64,000 nt of DNA. Origin: Ascidia mentula. Taxonomy: Eukaryota; Chordata; Ascidiacea; Phlebobranchia; Ascidiidae. Positions within the stretch are counted from its first letter, which is position 1, and the number at the start of each line of letters is the position of its first letter. Under the pieces are notes generated by a model that made no database searches, was not told where the DNA came from, and was given only the letters and a program-made list of their open reading frames with translations. This document shows, in pieces, positions 1 to 11,056 of this stretch. The position numbers and the translations under genes were made by a program. The stretch covers positions 7,998,001 through 8,062,000 of the forward strand of contig OX387203.1 of the NCBI GenBank assembly GCA_947561715.1, read 5' to 3'.

Positions 1-53
1 TCTTCTTCAAGGTAGCCCAAAGCATTGCAGGTTGCCAGCAGTTCAGAATTCAT
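1..53 (-). CDS. TIMELESS: TIMELESS, N-terminal codons only (runs off the window)
   Basis: The minus strand from 53 reads MNSELLATCNALGYLEE and then leaves the window. From memory, vertebrate TIMELESS begins with nearly the same stretch (NCELLATCSALGYLE), and I know no other family with it. TIMELESS is a nuclear replication-fork protein that acts with TIPIN in fork protection and S-phase checkpoint signalling. The ATG at 53-51 is chosen because it matches the conserved second Met of the human protein. Only 17 full codons are visible, so nothing can be said about integrity. It is divergent from INO80C, with 335 bp between the two starts. The short length is the only real doubt. Confidence 0.85.
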   Translation of the reverse strand, partial: MNSELLATCNALGYLEE

Positions 54-388
54 AGTTGAATTTAACAAAATTACCAAAAACTACGGTTTTTGCGATACAA
101 AATTTTGTTTGGCGCGAAACATTTCCGATCATTGGATGAAACATAACTTCATTGGACATTAACCAGAAAACTGCGAAAACAAGTGTTTTTGTTGACTTGC
201 AGTGTATTTTTCAAAAGAACACACATTTCCAAAAATCAAATTTAGCGAACAGACATGTTTTGTAGAGTTTATGTATCCAAATAACTATATTCCTAATAAA
301 ATCACTCATGCAGTATATTTGGAAGTGAGTAACTTTTACCAAACCACGTAAAGTCCATGTTTAAAATCTTAAACTTGTGCATGCAGTT
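54..388. promoter_or_regulatory. Shared divergent promoter, TIMELESS / INO80C
   Basis: The 335 bp between the two start codons hold TTTGGCGCGAAA at 108-119, a perfect E2F/DP-type site. Two inverted CCAAT boxes (ATTGG) lie at 131-135 and 151-155, twenty bases apart. E2F plus NF-Y sites are typical of S-phase gene promoters, which suits TIMELESS. No TATA box is evident. Binding is inferred, not shown. Confidence 0.6.
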
Positions 389-1378
389 ATGGAGAAAACT
401 TCCAAGAAGACTGTTGAAGCAAAAATAAAGAAGGGCACTAAAAGTCCAGGAGCTACAAGAGGAAGAAAACGAAAGTTAAACCATGAGGTTCGTGTTTTAC
501 ACAGATTTTTGTAAACATGCTTATGGAAACAAACCTTGATTCCGTTTCCTGTAGACCAATCCAACAAGCGGAAATGTCAATGAAGTTTCAAGTCCAAGTC
601 AAACAAAACAGGATGGTAAAATACTTTTTAATTGATTAGATTATATTAATGATGTGTTTTGGCAAAAAAATTATGCCAACAACCATTCGACTCTGTTCTC
701 ACTTGTAAAATTAGAGCATTAATTTAATTAAAGGTTTTTGTCTGACTACAGGCACTCATTCTTCCACGAAAACTCCTTCAAAAGAGGTTCTGTGCTTTAA
801 GAACCCAACGCACAGAGACGAAGGGTTTGTCATTCAAACAAGGATTTGGAAAAACTTGAAACAAATAATGAACACACAGAAGTCTCAAGCATTGCCAGGG
901 GAAATAACATGTGAGATGATTGTTTTGTAAAAAAAATGCTCAATACTTTATGCTTGTGTAATAATAGATGCAAGCATTGATGCTCCAGCTACAACCAAAC
1001 CTAAAAAGAAGTATTCTGATTTGTCTGGCTTGCCAGTAAGTTGTTGTTAAATATTTTTTGATATGTTTTTACCATGAAATATCTTTTTATGGCAGCATCA
1101 ACAGAATAGATTTATTGAAACTAAATCAAATGGCATCGTCAGCAACTGTAGTTGTTTGTAAATTGAAGAAAATACTGTACAACCAATTTGTGTATTATTG
1201 TAAATATAACTGCAAAGGCATCAAATTAACCTATGAATTTTTTACATAATTTCAGGCACTTTATACTGATCCTCACACCAAACTGAGGTATGCAAATTCT
1301 AATGAATATCGACAAATACAACATCTTTCAAGTGACACAATTACTGGTCTGCTGGCCCTTCGCAAAGCTAGCCACTAG
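389..1378 (+). CDS. INO80C: INO80 complex subunit C
   Basis: Five exons, 389-487, 555-615, 752-910, 968-1035 and 1256-1378, all with GT-AG introns and consistent phases, give 169 residues (human about 192). The first exon is a basic, disordered tail (KKGTK, RGRKRK). Next comes RIWKNLKQIM, the conserved WKNLKQI helix. The C-terminal YL1-C type domain reads KKYSDLSGLPALYTDPHTK and ends TGLLALRKASH, matching vertebrate INO80C closely. INO80C is a nuclear subunit of the INO80 nucleosome-remodelling ATPase complex. An AG lies two bases before the ATG (GCATGCAG|TTATG), so trans-splicing at the start is possible. An AATAAA at 1564-1569 is the likely poly(A) signal. The gene converges on FUT8. Confidence 0.95.
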
Positions 1379-1563
1379 AACTTATCAATCACAATTCCAA
1401 TGTGGTTTGCTGATATTGTTCAAAAGATGTTGGTGGTGAAGTTCAGTACTTCTGATGCAACAAAGCAAGTATAGATTGTGGAATGCAAATTCCGCTGAAT
1501 ATGAGATATTGCAGAAGAAAAATGAGTTGCAGAAGCTGTAGTGCTGGGTATATTATATCAAAA

Positions 1564-1646
1564 AATAAACAGTTTAAATAACCATTCTGGGCATATAGAT
1601 AACATACTCTGCATATTTTTGACAATTAAAAACAAGACGTTTTATT
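1564..1646. terminator. Facing poly(A) signals of INO80C (+) and FUT8 (-)
   Basis: AATAAA on the plus strand at 1564-1569 serves INO80C. TTTATT at 1641-1646, read as AATAAA on the minus strand, would serve FUT8, whose stop codon is at 1835-1833. If both are used, the two transcripts overlap at their 3' ends or nearly meet. Confidence 0.45.
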
Positions 1647-1832
1647 GCACTGACAACATTAGCTGTATACACACAACGTCAAGGCATACATTTGGTTGTT
1701 TTTTAACGAAATTTTTTGTTCCCATAGTAAAGGTGAAAAAATATGCAAATACGAAAATTGTAAATATATTCCTGTGACAAAACAACTGTGTTTTGTGTTT
1801 TACTGAAAGACAGGCCAGCAATCAAAAATAAT

Positions 1833-4800
1833 TTACACAAAAGGCAACGAAGTGTTTTTAAACAAAGCATAGGGTGCTGGGAGTGGAATTTTTCTCACTT
1901 TCGTTTCCGGGTAACTCCCTTTTTGTCCCGTCCGCGTATTCGTTCCTTTGCAGTTTATTCTGCACCATGCATTTTTAATAACGTCGCCCGTGCGAAATTG
2001 AAGTTCGTTCTTTTTTGTGGCATTGTGATCTTCTATTGCGATATTGTCAATGTTCACCATGCCATAGAAAAACCAGCCGATATCAATGGATATTGATGAC
2101 ATTAAATGTTGGTCGTCACTTCTTGCCAACAGCATTTCATGAGTCATTCGGCCAATCTGTGTGTTGTAAACAAATTTGCCGTATTTTTATTCAGGTAAAA
2201 GCTGATAATGATCGTATAAACAAAAAACTGCCTACAACAAATAAGTATAGTTATAATAGACTTTGTGCGTTGGTTTCAAATGTCTGCGAACTCCACGAAC
2301 CAATTTTTCATATTTGGTTCAGTCTCGTCAATGCAATCAAATAAATCGTTAGCCGGAATAGCTTGTACTTGATATCATAAACTACTTCTTGAATAAGATT
2401 GTTAGTTACAGGCAGCTATTTCTTTAATTTTCTGCGGCCATTTTATAGTTGGTTCGGAAATGGAAAGCGTTTCATAACGTTGTATTTCCAATATTTATTC
2501 TTTACTGGGACACCTACGTTTGAAGAGAATGTGCACACGACGAAATCACATTCCCCGAGAAGAGATATGTCTTTTACAATCCCCCAGAAAGCTTCATCGC
2601 TTCTTCGCCGTTTCATTTGAGCGTAATACGCGTTATCACTCAAGCACATGAATTTGTACTGTGGATACCTGTAAAAATGAGCATAATCATGAAACCGTTC
2701 AAATTTGTTTTGGACAAGGTACGGTATTTGCATAGCCTACTTCCACCATATTGTGCACTTAGTGCTCTTGAAAAAGATACTTTAATGAAGATATTTTAAA
2801 AAATACTTTTTCTTGGCCTCGTCATAGACTGCAAGATCATCGGTGGCCAGAAAAATTCGCCTTTCGGTCACATTGCGCTCTTGAAACCACTGCTCTGCTT
2901 GCAGCATATATTCCCCAATCTCGTGAAGTTTCGCATCGTGAGCCAATTTGTCCGTTCGTCTGACGTGAATCCTGCAACCAATGATACTGACGGATATCGC
3001 GGTGATACTGACGGAACCAATGAACACAAAGTGGAAAAACGTAGAAAAATAAAATCCCGTATCTCTGCAACTACTGGCACTGTAATCTACGTTTAATTTT
3101 CAAAAAAATTTTATTGTCGTTTAAACGTCCCTTACGTAATTAAGCTATACAATACACATAATACTATTCGTAGTGAAATTGCTCTAGACTGATGAAATGT
3201 TTATGCATTTCAAAAGTTTCTCCAGATCTGTTCAAAGCTTTGTTTACGTAATATTAATAGGAATTACAGGAAAGCCTTCATATTACCCAACAACGGGATG
3301 TTCGAACCCCATTTTTGTCTTAATTTCTTTTATTTCCTGTCCAAGGCTTGGTTGCATTCTGGTAATGTAGATCATCAGTTGGCCAAGCCACCACGCATGA
3401 GAATCATCTCCGAAGGGTTTCAGATACTCTTTAAAGACGCCAGGGTAGGTGAACGGAGCGAAGTGAGTGAACGGTTTAACAACTCCAGTTACAGTCAACT
3501 TTACCACACGCTTTCCTGCAGTGGTCTCCACTTCCCCATCACCTGGAAAAGTAACGTTTTTTACACAAGCAATACTAACAGTAGTAAAAGTTAACTTATT
3601 AGGGTTTGCGCCAGGGCCATAGAAACCCACACAAACTTTAGTGCGGTTAACGTTTGAATTGTGATGTTAAATTCTAATGAAGTCTTGCTGTATGGCAGAC
3701 GAAACGTACGTTAAGTTATGCCAGAAGAGCAGTCGTATTTACATTCAAAAAGTTCAAGATCCAATACATTTTTTTCAGAAAGTAAGAAATGTCTAAAAAA
3801 TGCATTATGTCTATTGGTCCTTTGTCTGCTAACGTCCAACAAAATGTTGATCCTTTACCTTGAATCGTTTCTGCCTCGTTATATTCGGTATCTGACCAAT
3901 CGCATGTACCGCTTAATGGCAAATAGGCATCGGTGATGGACTGGACTTTTGAATACCCTCGCAGAATCATATCGAGAACCAGAGTCCTATTAGTTCCCGT
4001 AGCCAAGAGAAGACACGTGGAAATATGATGAAGTCGACAACCCATTCCACATTGGGCCTTTACTTTGCACAAAAGCTTTCTGGCCGTGGTACAGTTGCTT
4101 GGGTTCTTCGAGAAAACAATACATATAGTGATGTTAAGTTTTTGTTTTAACAGTTACGACGTATATTATATCTCACTACGACACATACACCAGATTTAGG
4201 AAATACATGGGACATTAATCATTTAAAGAACGTGTTTTCCCAGTACTTTGCGCCTGCATACTGTTTGCTTGTTTTGTTTGGCAAGTCAAGTACATAGAAT
4301 AAACTTGTTCAAGGGGTTTCATCAATAGTGGCTTTGAGCCTGCTGGATAATAAAAATGCCTCAAGCTTTCAACCAATGAAAAGTTGTTAGATGCAAAACG
4401 ATTAGCTTGAGAACGCGTACAATTAAATACAAGTCCACAAGCAGACGTGGGACATTGACAACTTTTGAAAATTACAACTAAACATAGCTAATTGCTGGTG
4501 GTTGATTCATGTCCAGCGCTATGCGGGAGCCAGTGACGTTAATTCGAAGGGTTTTTCAGTTACAAACCGGCACTGCATGTGTCGTACTGTTTTCAAATTT
4601 GCAATAACTTAAATTTATTTCAAGTTGAGCATGGAAAAGAACAAGGCAAAATTGTCACAAAAGACTGCAAGAATCAACCTGTGCATCTCAGTGTCTTTTA
4701 CGAGGGTATATTCCCGGAACTAAAAAATGGGTGACAGAAGATCTCAGTGCGCTTTGAGCACACCCTTCAATGCGCAAAAAATTGTGGTCTTCTAAATTCT

Positions 4801-6224
4801 AGCTTCAAAAAACTGACGTTTAATTGTTCCTTTCTTATGGGGTCGTTTTGTAAGTCAAGTGGCCATGGACAAACAGCAGTCAGACAGCTGTTTGCTTGCC
4901 AAATAGAGTTTGACCTTTGGTATAGCTAAAGGGACCGACGAACGGTTGGAAAGCACACGCGGAACTATAAATAACGAATAGATTTACGGTGAACTATATG
5001 GATATAATGTCAAGAAGCAGTTGCTCAACAACATCGAGTACCGTGCGCTGCTTACCTGCAAAGTTTCAAGTTTGTCCTGCACGAATTCACGTAAGCGTTT
5101 CAGTTGGAATGACACGGGTGGCTGCGGGAGTATTTCTTGTGTGACATTTGCTGTTGGAACAAAATAGCGAGTGTGAAAAAGACAGCTAACAAAGTGTTTC
5201 TCAACCTCAAATTCTCGGATTCAAATATGTCTATGAACGGTTTTGGCCGAGTCCGCAAGCACTTTGCCACCAACAGACATCTTTTACCGACAATTTCCAT
5301 ATTCTATTTGGCGCAATCCACATGTTGTTGCACATTTTGGTAAAAAGCGACGTGTTTCATTTGGCTTTGTTTCAAAACTGTAAGAAAATAGTATTTAAAA
5401 AGCCACCAGATGGCTTGAATAACACTACAGTCGTATAGGCCCAGAATATTTTGCAGTGTTGTAGTCTATGGTTACTGCCTCGTTGCCTATTGTTAAAACA
5501 AAACAGTCAAATTCAACAAATGGTATCTGACACGATTTGACAACCATGGTTCCCCAAGTCTATTCACTTGTCAAGCAAGGAAATAAGGCTCACTGTGAGA
5601 TAAGCATGCTCATAAAATAAATTAAATCTGTTGAAAATGTTCTTAATTTTGTTGCACATTTTCTATGAGTCTGTGTGCAGTGGTGCAGAGGCAGAAAAAG
5701 GGGACCAAAACGGTTGACAAAAACTGACGTTTATATAAATCTATTTTATATGTTGTAGGCAAGCTTACATTTCTTTTCAGCAAATACATGGAGTAAAACA
5801 AAGAGGCTCTACTTGCTCGCCTCTCCAATCGACATTTTAACGAAAAAAATTATTATTTCAGTTAATTGAAATAAGCCACTTGGTTATCGCTTAAATGCAA
5901 TTGAATTAAAGCTGCCACAAAAACACTACAAAAACGACCAAAAGTTAAAATAACCTGCATTTTCAGTTGAAGTTTGAATCCATTTCCCCAGACGCTCCTG
6001 AATTCTGAAAAAATCACATACCAATCTTCAATTAAGGCAACTTTGTTGCAAACGCAAACAAACTTGTTTAAATTTACTTTACTTTTGCTTCAAGGCGAAA
6101 GGCTGAGATAATACAAGCTGTGACGCTTTTGGGTTAAATCATATTACCTCGCATTTTGGGAAATGGTGATCAACACTGTTGTCAGAAGGAGAATGAAAAG
6201 TAACTTTTGGTTTGATGAAACCAT
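1833..6224 (-). CDS. FUT8: Alpha-1,6-fucosyltransferase (GT23), short-stem FUT8 type
   Basis: Minus-strand exons: 6148-6224, 5955-6004, 5056-5150, 3859-4105, 3287-3542, 2807-2971, 2518-2668 and 1833-2156. All phases agree, giving about 454 residues (human FUT8 575). Exon 1 encodes a short cytoplasmic start and hydrophobic signal anchor (LLFILLLTTVLITI), as in a Golgi type II enzyme. Later exons carry CGMGCRLHH, the GDP-fucose-binding loop HVRRTDK, IFLATDD, SDN, DFVVCTFSSN and a divergent C-terminal SH3-like region (TGQKGSYP, TKVRKI), in FUT8 order. FUT8 adds core fucose to the innermost GlcNAc of N-glycans. The conserved half is secure. The exons at 5955-6004 and 5056-5150 join in frame, but another stem exon between them cannot be excluded. 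The missing length is almost all coiled-coil stem. Confidence 0.88.
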
Positions 6225-7217
6225 TTTAAACCAATATTTACATGGGTTGTTCGTGTATACAGGACAATAAGAAATTTACAAAGAGAAACACGGCAATCTC
6301 ATTCGATTCTCTACACTAAGTTGACAAATGCTGAAATTATATTACAATAAAAATCGTCAAAGTGCCGAAAACCAGAATGTGTAGAGCATTGCTTAAAACG
6401 TCTACCTAAATAATAACACTGCCGTATATCTGACTCCTGATAAAAAGGCTGCTATCAAACCCAAAGTCAATCGATCAGTTTAATACATAATAAACAAGCG
6501 CGCGAGGTTATATATTAAAGTGTTGCAAACCACGCGTACAAAACGTCTCTGTCCTATTTGACTTTAGTTCGTCTTCCATACGCAACAGGCATGTGTGGCT
6601 TAATGAGTTCGGATTACCCCGTGACTCATTTGAAAAGGCGGCTTGTTGCTGGAAGTGTCACAAAAGGTTGACCAGATCTTCCATGCATACGGACGAATAC
6701 CACCTTCGCCGAAAATAAGTTGATATGGGTTTGCAGCGTGATTATTATCCGACATTAAAAAAAATGGGTGATGCAAGAAATAAACAACATAATAATTGCA
6801 AATATGACGTCGACACTACAAATGCAAGGGCACTAATCAATGTTTGGCACTGCCTGGAAAAAAATTTTGGCACTGCCTGGAAAAAAAAACTAAACTGTTT
6901 TGACATGTCGCTAGGATTTTTGATATGCAACCCATTTCAGGAATTTTCACTCTGGGAAAAGTGTTAACTATATGAAGTGTACCCACAAACGTTTAAATTT
7001 GTTTTTTCATCGTGCTTTGTTTATCTTGGAATTAGCACTCCACACAATTAGCGGGCATTGTGAAGCTTTAAGAAAACACGTGGGCCGTTTAGGAAGAAGG
7101 CGGTTGTCGGAGAATAGAGATTTGATATAACACAGTAAAGTGTATTCCAATTAATGTCAGAGACAATTGGTTAACATAAAAAACAACCACGTCCTTTTGT
7201 TGTTATTCAGGCCCAAC

Positions 7218-7234
7218 TATATATATATATATAT
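7218..7234. repeat. (AT)n microsatellite
   Basis: Pure AT dinucleotide run of about eight units. Confidence 0.95.
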
Positions 7235-8320
7235 CATAACTTACGGGTTGAACATCACCGCAAGCAATAGGAATAATTATAATAATTTCAAGAGGAAACA
7301 AGATATTTTGTTGCTGACGCTACCGCAAGCACAATATTCAATAAATTCAAAGCTCTTCTGGCAAAAAAATGTTCAGGTCTTTAGCAATCCGACACTTATC
7401 AGAACAAGTACGCAAACATTATTCCAAGACATCAGCACTATTCGATTACCAGACTGTCGTTGGCTAATCACGTTCCTCATACAGGGTGCTGAATAAACAA
7501 GAAAAAATGAGCCAGAATATGGCGGCAAACGCCAACGAACAACAGTAATCTACCACCGACAATACAGCTTTCTTGTTTAGGTGTTTTTATCTGGAATGTG
7601 ACGATAAAAAAATTTACAAAACATAACAGAAACCCAAAGCTAATTATTTTTATTTGATAAACTTGCAAATAGAGGGACATATACGTTGCACCTAAAACGA
7701 TTGTGGCACAAAACAAGAAGTGTATAATATATTCAATGAGTTACTGCCAGATGCAACGACGGAACAATTCGTTCAGACGTAAATCCAGTATGGGTCTCTC
7801 GTGCACGCAAAGGATAGGTTTCTGCACACAGAAGCCAACAGTAACGTCTGATCGAAACGCTTATACAGACGAACCAAAGTTACGTGACTGGGGAATCTGA
7901 GTAGTCATCTTCCGTTAAAAACGCACTTAAACTGGAGGAAGTAATAATACCGATACGTTTTGGCGTCAATTTCAATAGTCATATATACTCTTCGTAAATA
8001 CATGGTAGTTCTCAGTGCTAGATTAAGGCCCTTTTCGCACCAAAATGTGACACGTGGCTTAACAATACGCATACATTGCGTTCACCACTAATGAGAGAAA
8101 ACACCATAAACAATTGTCCCGTCACAATGCTGACTAAATGTACCCATCATTTTCACAATGGGTTATGATTCAGGGCGGAGGTTGATGTCGTTAACCTATC
8201 AAACGCATCATACCCAACTTGTCACTGACAGAAAAACTTATTTTGTATCTGCTGAGTTTCTCCACGCATAGTTAAAACAAAATGTTTTGTTTTACTGGAC
8301 TAATAACCTTGTGTTGTGCT

Positions 8321-8378
8321 GTTGTTGCCGTCAGGCCTAATGTATTTTAATTATTCTGTTGCCACAATTAAACGACTT
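8321..8378 (+). repeat. Fragment of foldback-element family
   Basis: GTTGTTGCCGTCAGGC followed by TATTTTAATTATTCTGTT and ACAATTAAACGA matches the ends of the elements at 47072-47252, 49618-49755 and 63675-63772. Only one end is recognisable here. Confidence 0.6.
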
Positions 8379-9996
8379 TTAGTGCAGGAAGACCAGATTT
8401 ATTAAAATACAATTATCCTGGCTCAGTACTGGCTGCAAAAGGGTAAACGTCACGTGTGCTAAAACCACCCCATTACGCACTACCCTGGAAATAGCCTCGG
8501 TTAGAAATAACTGAAAATGTCTGTCACTCTGTCTGACACGAAGCAGGCGAGAATAAAACATTGTCTTTGGTTCACCATCTGATCTCAGCTTTTGTGCTGT
8601 CTATTCCTTTCACGTATCTGAAACAGTATCGTTTCCTTTCTTCGCATGGAAACACACGTACCTAAACTAAGCTCTAAATTATTCGAGGTTAAACACGTGG
8701 CACCGAAAATATCATTCCATGCTGCAGTGACACAAAATCAACAAGCAGGAGAGTGCCAACGCAAGCATAAACGCTAGATTTAACAGCAATTCAAGTCCAA
8801 TATCATATTAAAGCATGTAATTTTGCTTTGCGCTCATTTCATTTCTAGGTATCGCAATTTTCTGACGAAGCGATTGTGAAACTGGTATCACCATTTTCGG
8901 GTCAACCACCCCATGTTGCTGAACGCGTCAAGGTTGCACTGTAACTGTTTTGCATCTGTGGACACAACTTATCCACTTCCTACCAACTCATAACTGCCAG
9001 CGGGCGCCATCTAGCGTGAACTGTCAAAGAGCAATAACACGCACAACAATAACAGCAAGTGTACATTAGTAAGTACACGTAAGATACCTGAAGGTAAAAA
9101 GTCCCTGATGGTGATAAGTCCCTGATGGTAATAAGGCCCGCTAGCCATATTTCTAAATGTACAAGAAAACGTCAGTTTCTGCGTATATCGCGGTAATATA
9201 TATATCTACTATCGTCGGTTTACAAAGTCTGGGAAACTTTCATTCTATATCAAAATTGTTATGGTCAATAACCCATTTATTTAAGGCATATTGATTCACT
9301 TAATTTTTCAGTTACAAAAATTTAAAGTTTTTGTTAATATGACTTATGTTTTTTATGCACAGCAATGTTCAAAGTGTAAACTGAATTGCTATGAAGGTAA
9401 GTTAGTTTCGGTTTCGTATGTCGCCCCACGTGAGCAAAAAAAGGCCCAACATGTTTCTAACGTTTTCAGCGGCCTCTATCATATACTAAAAATAACCGGT
9501 ATGCTATGAACCAAAATTTTTGATTTTCCCATAATAGTCTGTAACACCTTGCAGTCTAACCTTATGTTGTTTGTGTGTTGTTTCGTGTTGTGTATTTTAA
9601 GTTATAAAGGGATTGTAATATTGTATGAATCGGTTTCTTTGGACGTTATTTGGGATGTAACGTAGCAACAAACACTTTCATTGGCTTCTTGAGACTTGGA
9701 AAATGTTTTTACAAAACAACAAAATTTTGGGCCTTATTAAAAACATGGGCAGGTTTTAAAGCCTGCAAAATGTTTTGTTGCAAACGGACATTTCATCATA
9801 AGAAAACAGAAAACCTTACTGACAGTTTGATAGATGTTTAATATCTACCTTTTCTACTATCATGCCAAATTTGGATCCAAACTCTTCAACTTTTTTTAAG
9901 TTGGCTCTATGGAGACAGATGTGTTACTCCCAGACCACCTTTTGTGAATTTACCACATGATACTCGGAGCACACCCAGCAACACATCTGATGAGCC

Positions 9997-11056
9997 TTAA
10001 GCCTTTAACAAAAGGTTGGCGGCATAACATTGTAACAAGATCCACGTTTCTCCGACAGACGGATTCAAATGACTCGAACACGAACAACAAAGGTAGCACC
10101 TATTTCGAACCAGGATGAACTTCTTTGCGAACAATATTTCGCCATATTTACTTTGTAAACGTGTTTCAGTTATTATGACCTCATGCAGTTTCGCATTACT
10201 TATTTTAAAGTTCTCTTTCGAAGTACGGAAGTGATGAACAGACGAGAAAGTTAAGCTATAGTAAAACGTTCTCTGGAAAGTTCGTCTTGTTGATACCTTT
10301 TGGGTTGAACTAGTGCAGTGTTTCCCAACCGGTGGCACGCTAGCACCTTTCCGTAATTTGCGGATATAGTTCAAATTTAAAAAATCGTAAGTGATCTCAA
10401 AATGTTTATTACTTCATCCCCTGGGCGTCACAATTGTTTTACCTCCAAGTGGTAAGCACACACAAAATTTTGGGAATCACTGAACTAGTGTAATAATGCA
10501 GGTACCACAGTACAGTGGCAAAGCAAAACCGATCAGTCATAACTTCAACAAATGTCATGTCATAGTAGGCTGTAGCGTTTTTGGCGTTCCATGTAGTTGG
10601 CATTATTTGACAGCGGCGAATGCATTGTTGTAAAGGACCAATTATCACAAATACTTCGCCCGCTGGGACTTTTACTGCCAGGACCGAATTAAACCGCATT
10701 AGTAGCCACAACTGCGGGGAGTCTATTGTAGTTGGAACTAGTTTCAAGGTGGCCAGAGAATTGCCAGAGCCAAGAGCACAAGACATGTGGCCTAATTTGT
10801 AAACGCCTTTCAGAGCACACAAGAGAAACATTCGAAAGATGCGGACTGGGGTTTTGTGACAATGTTTCTGTGGAATCTGCTGCTGAAGAAAGGTTCGACG
10901 AACTACGGTATACATTTTTAATAGTCTCAGATTGATCAAGCGTTGAAGTAAGTCACCTTTGCTTGCTGAAGCAAAACATTGATTTATCAACATGTTGGCA
11001 GCATCATCCATTGAGTTTTCTGGAAAGGTTGTAAATTGTGGCAAATATCGTTGCAT
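9997..11056 (-). pseudogene. Unassigned long open frame interrupted by a hAT MITE
   Basis: On the minus strand a frame opens at ATG 11056 and stays open past 10483. A second minus frame is open through 10315 and ends at 9997. Between them lies a 167-bp MITE plus one 8-bp target copy, 175 bp in all. That is not a multiple of three, and it accounts exactly for the frame difference between the two parts. The uninterrupted frame would have been about 295 codons, far longer than chance in such AT-rich DNA. The sequence has many Cys, Leu and aromatic residues. I recognise no domain, signal peptide or catalytic motif. An in-frame stop lies just upstream of the ATG, so it looks like a complete single-exon frame. 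It may be a host gene, a retrocopy or a transposon-derived gene. As it stands the insertion ends the first part at 10439. Confidence 0.4.
10308..10490. mobile_element. Non-autonomous hAT-type MITE with 8-bp target duplication
   Basis: The element spans 10316-10482 (167 bp). Its ends are CAGTGTTTCCCAA and TTGGGAATCACTG, imperfect terminal inverted repeats of the CAGTGTTTCCCAACC class found in hAT transposons. It is flanked by perfect 8-bp copies of AACTAGTG at 10308-10315 and 10483-10490, the length expected for hAT. It is far too short to code for a transposase. The intact target duplication suggests a fairly recent insertion. Confidence 0.88.

Larger units (their letters stand above)
6225..9996. 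other. Intergenic, no gene recognised
   Basis: I see no exon I can support. Contents: a 22-base direct repeat (TTTGGCACTGCCTGG plus A-run) at 6843-6864 and 6867-6888; an (AT)n run at 7218-7234; a foldback-family terminus at 8321-8378; and a short tandem of AAGTCCCTGATGGT near 9098-9129. Short open frames here carry no recognisable motif. Confidence 0.5.
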
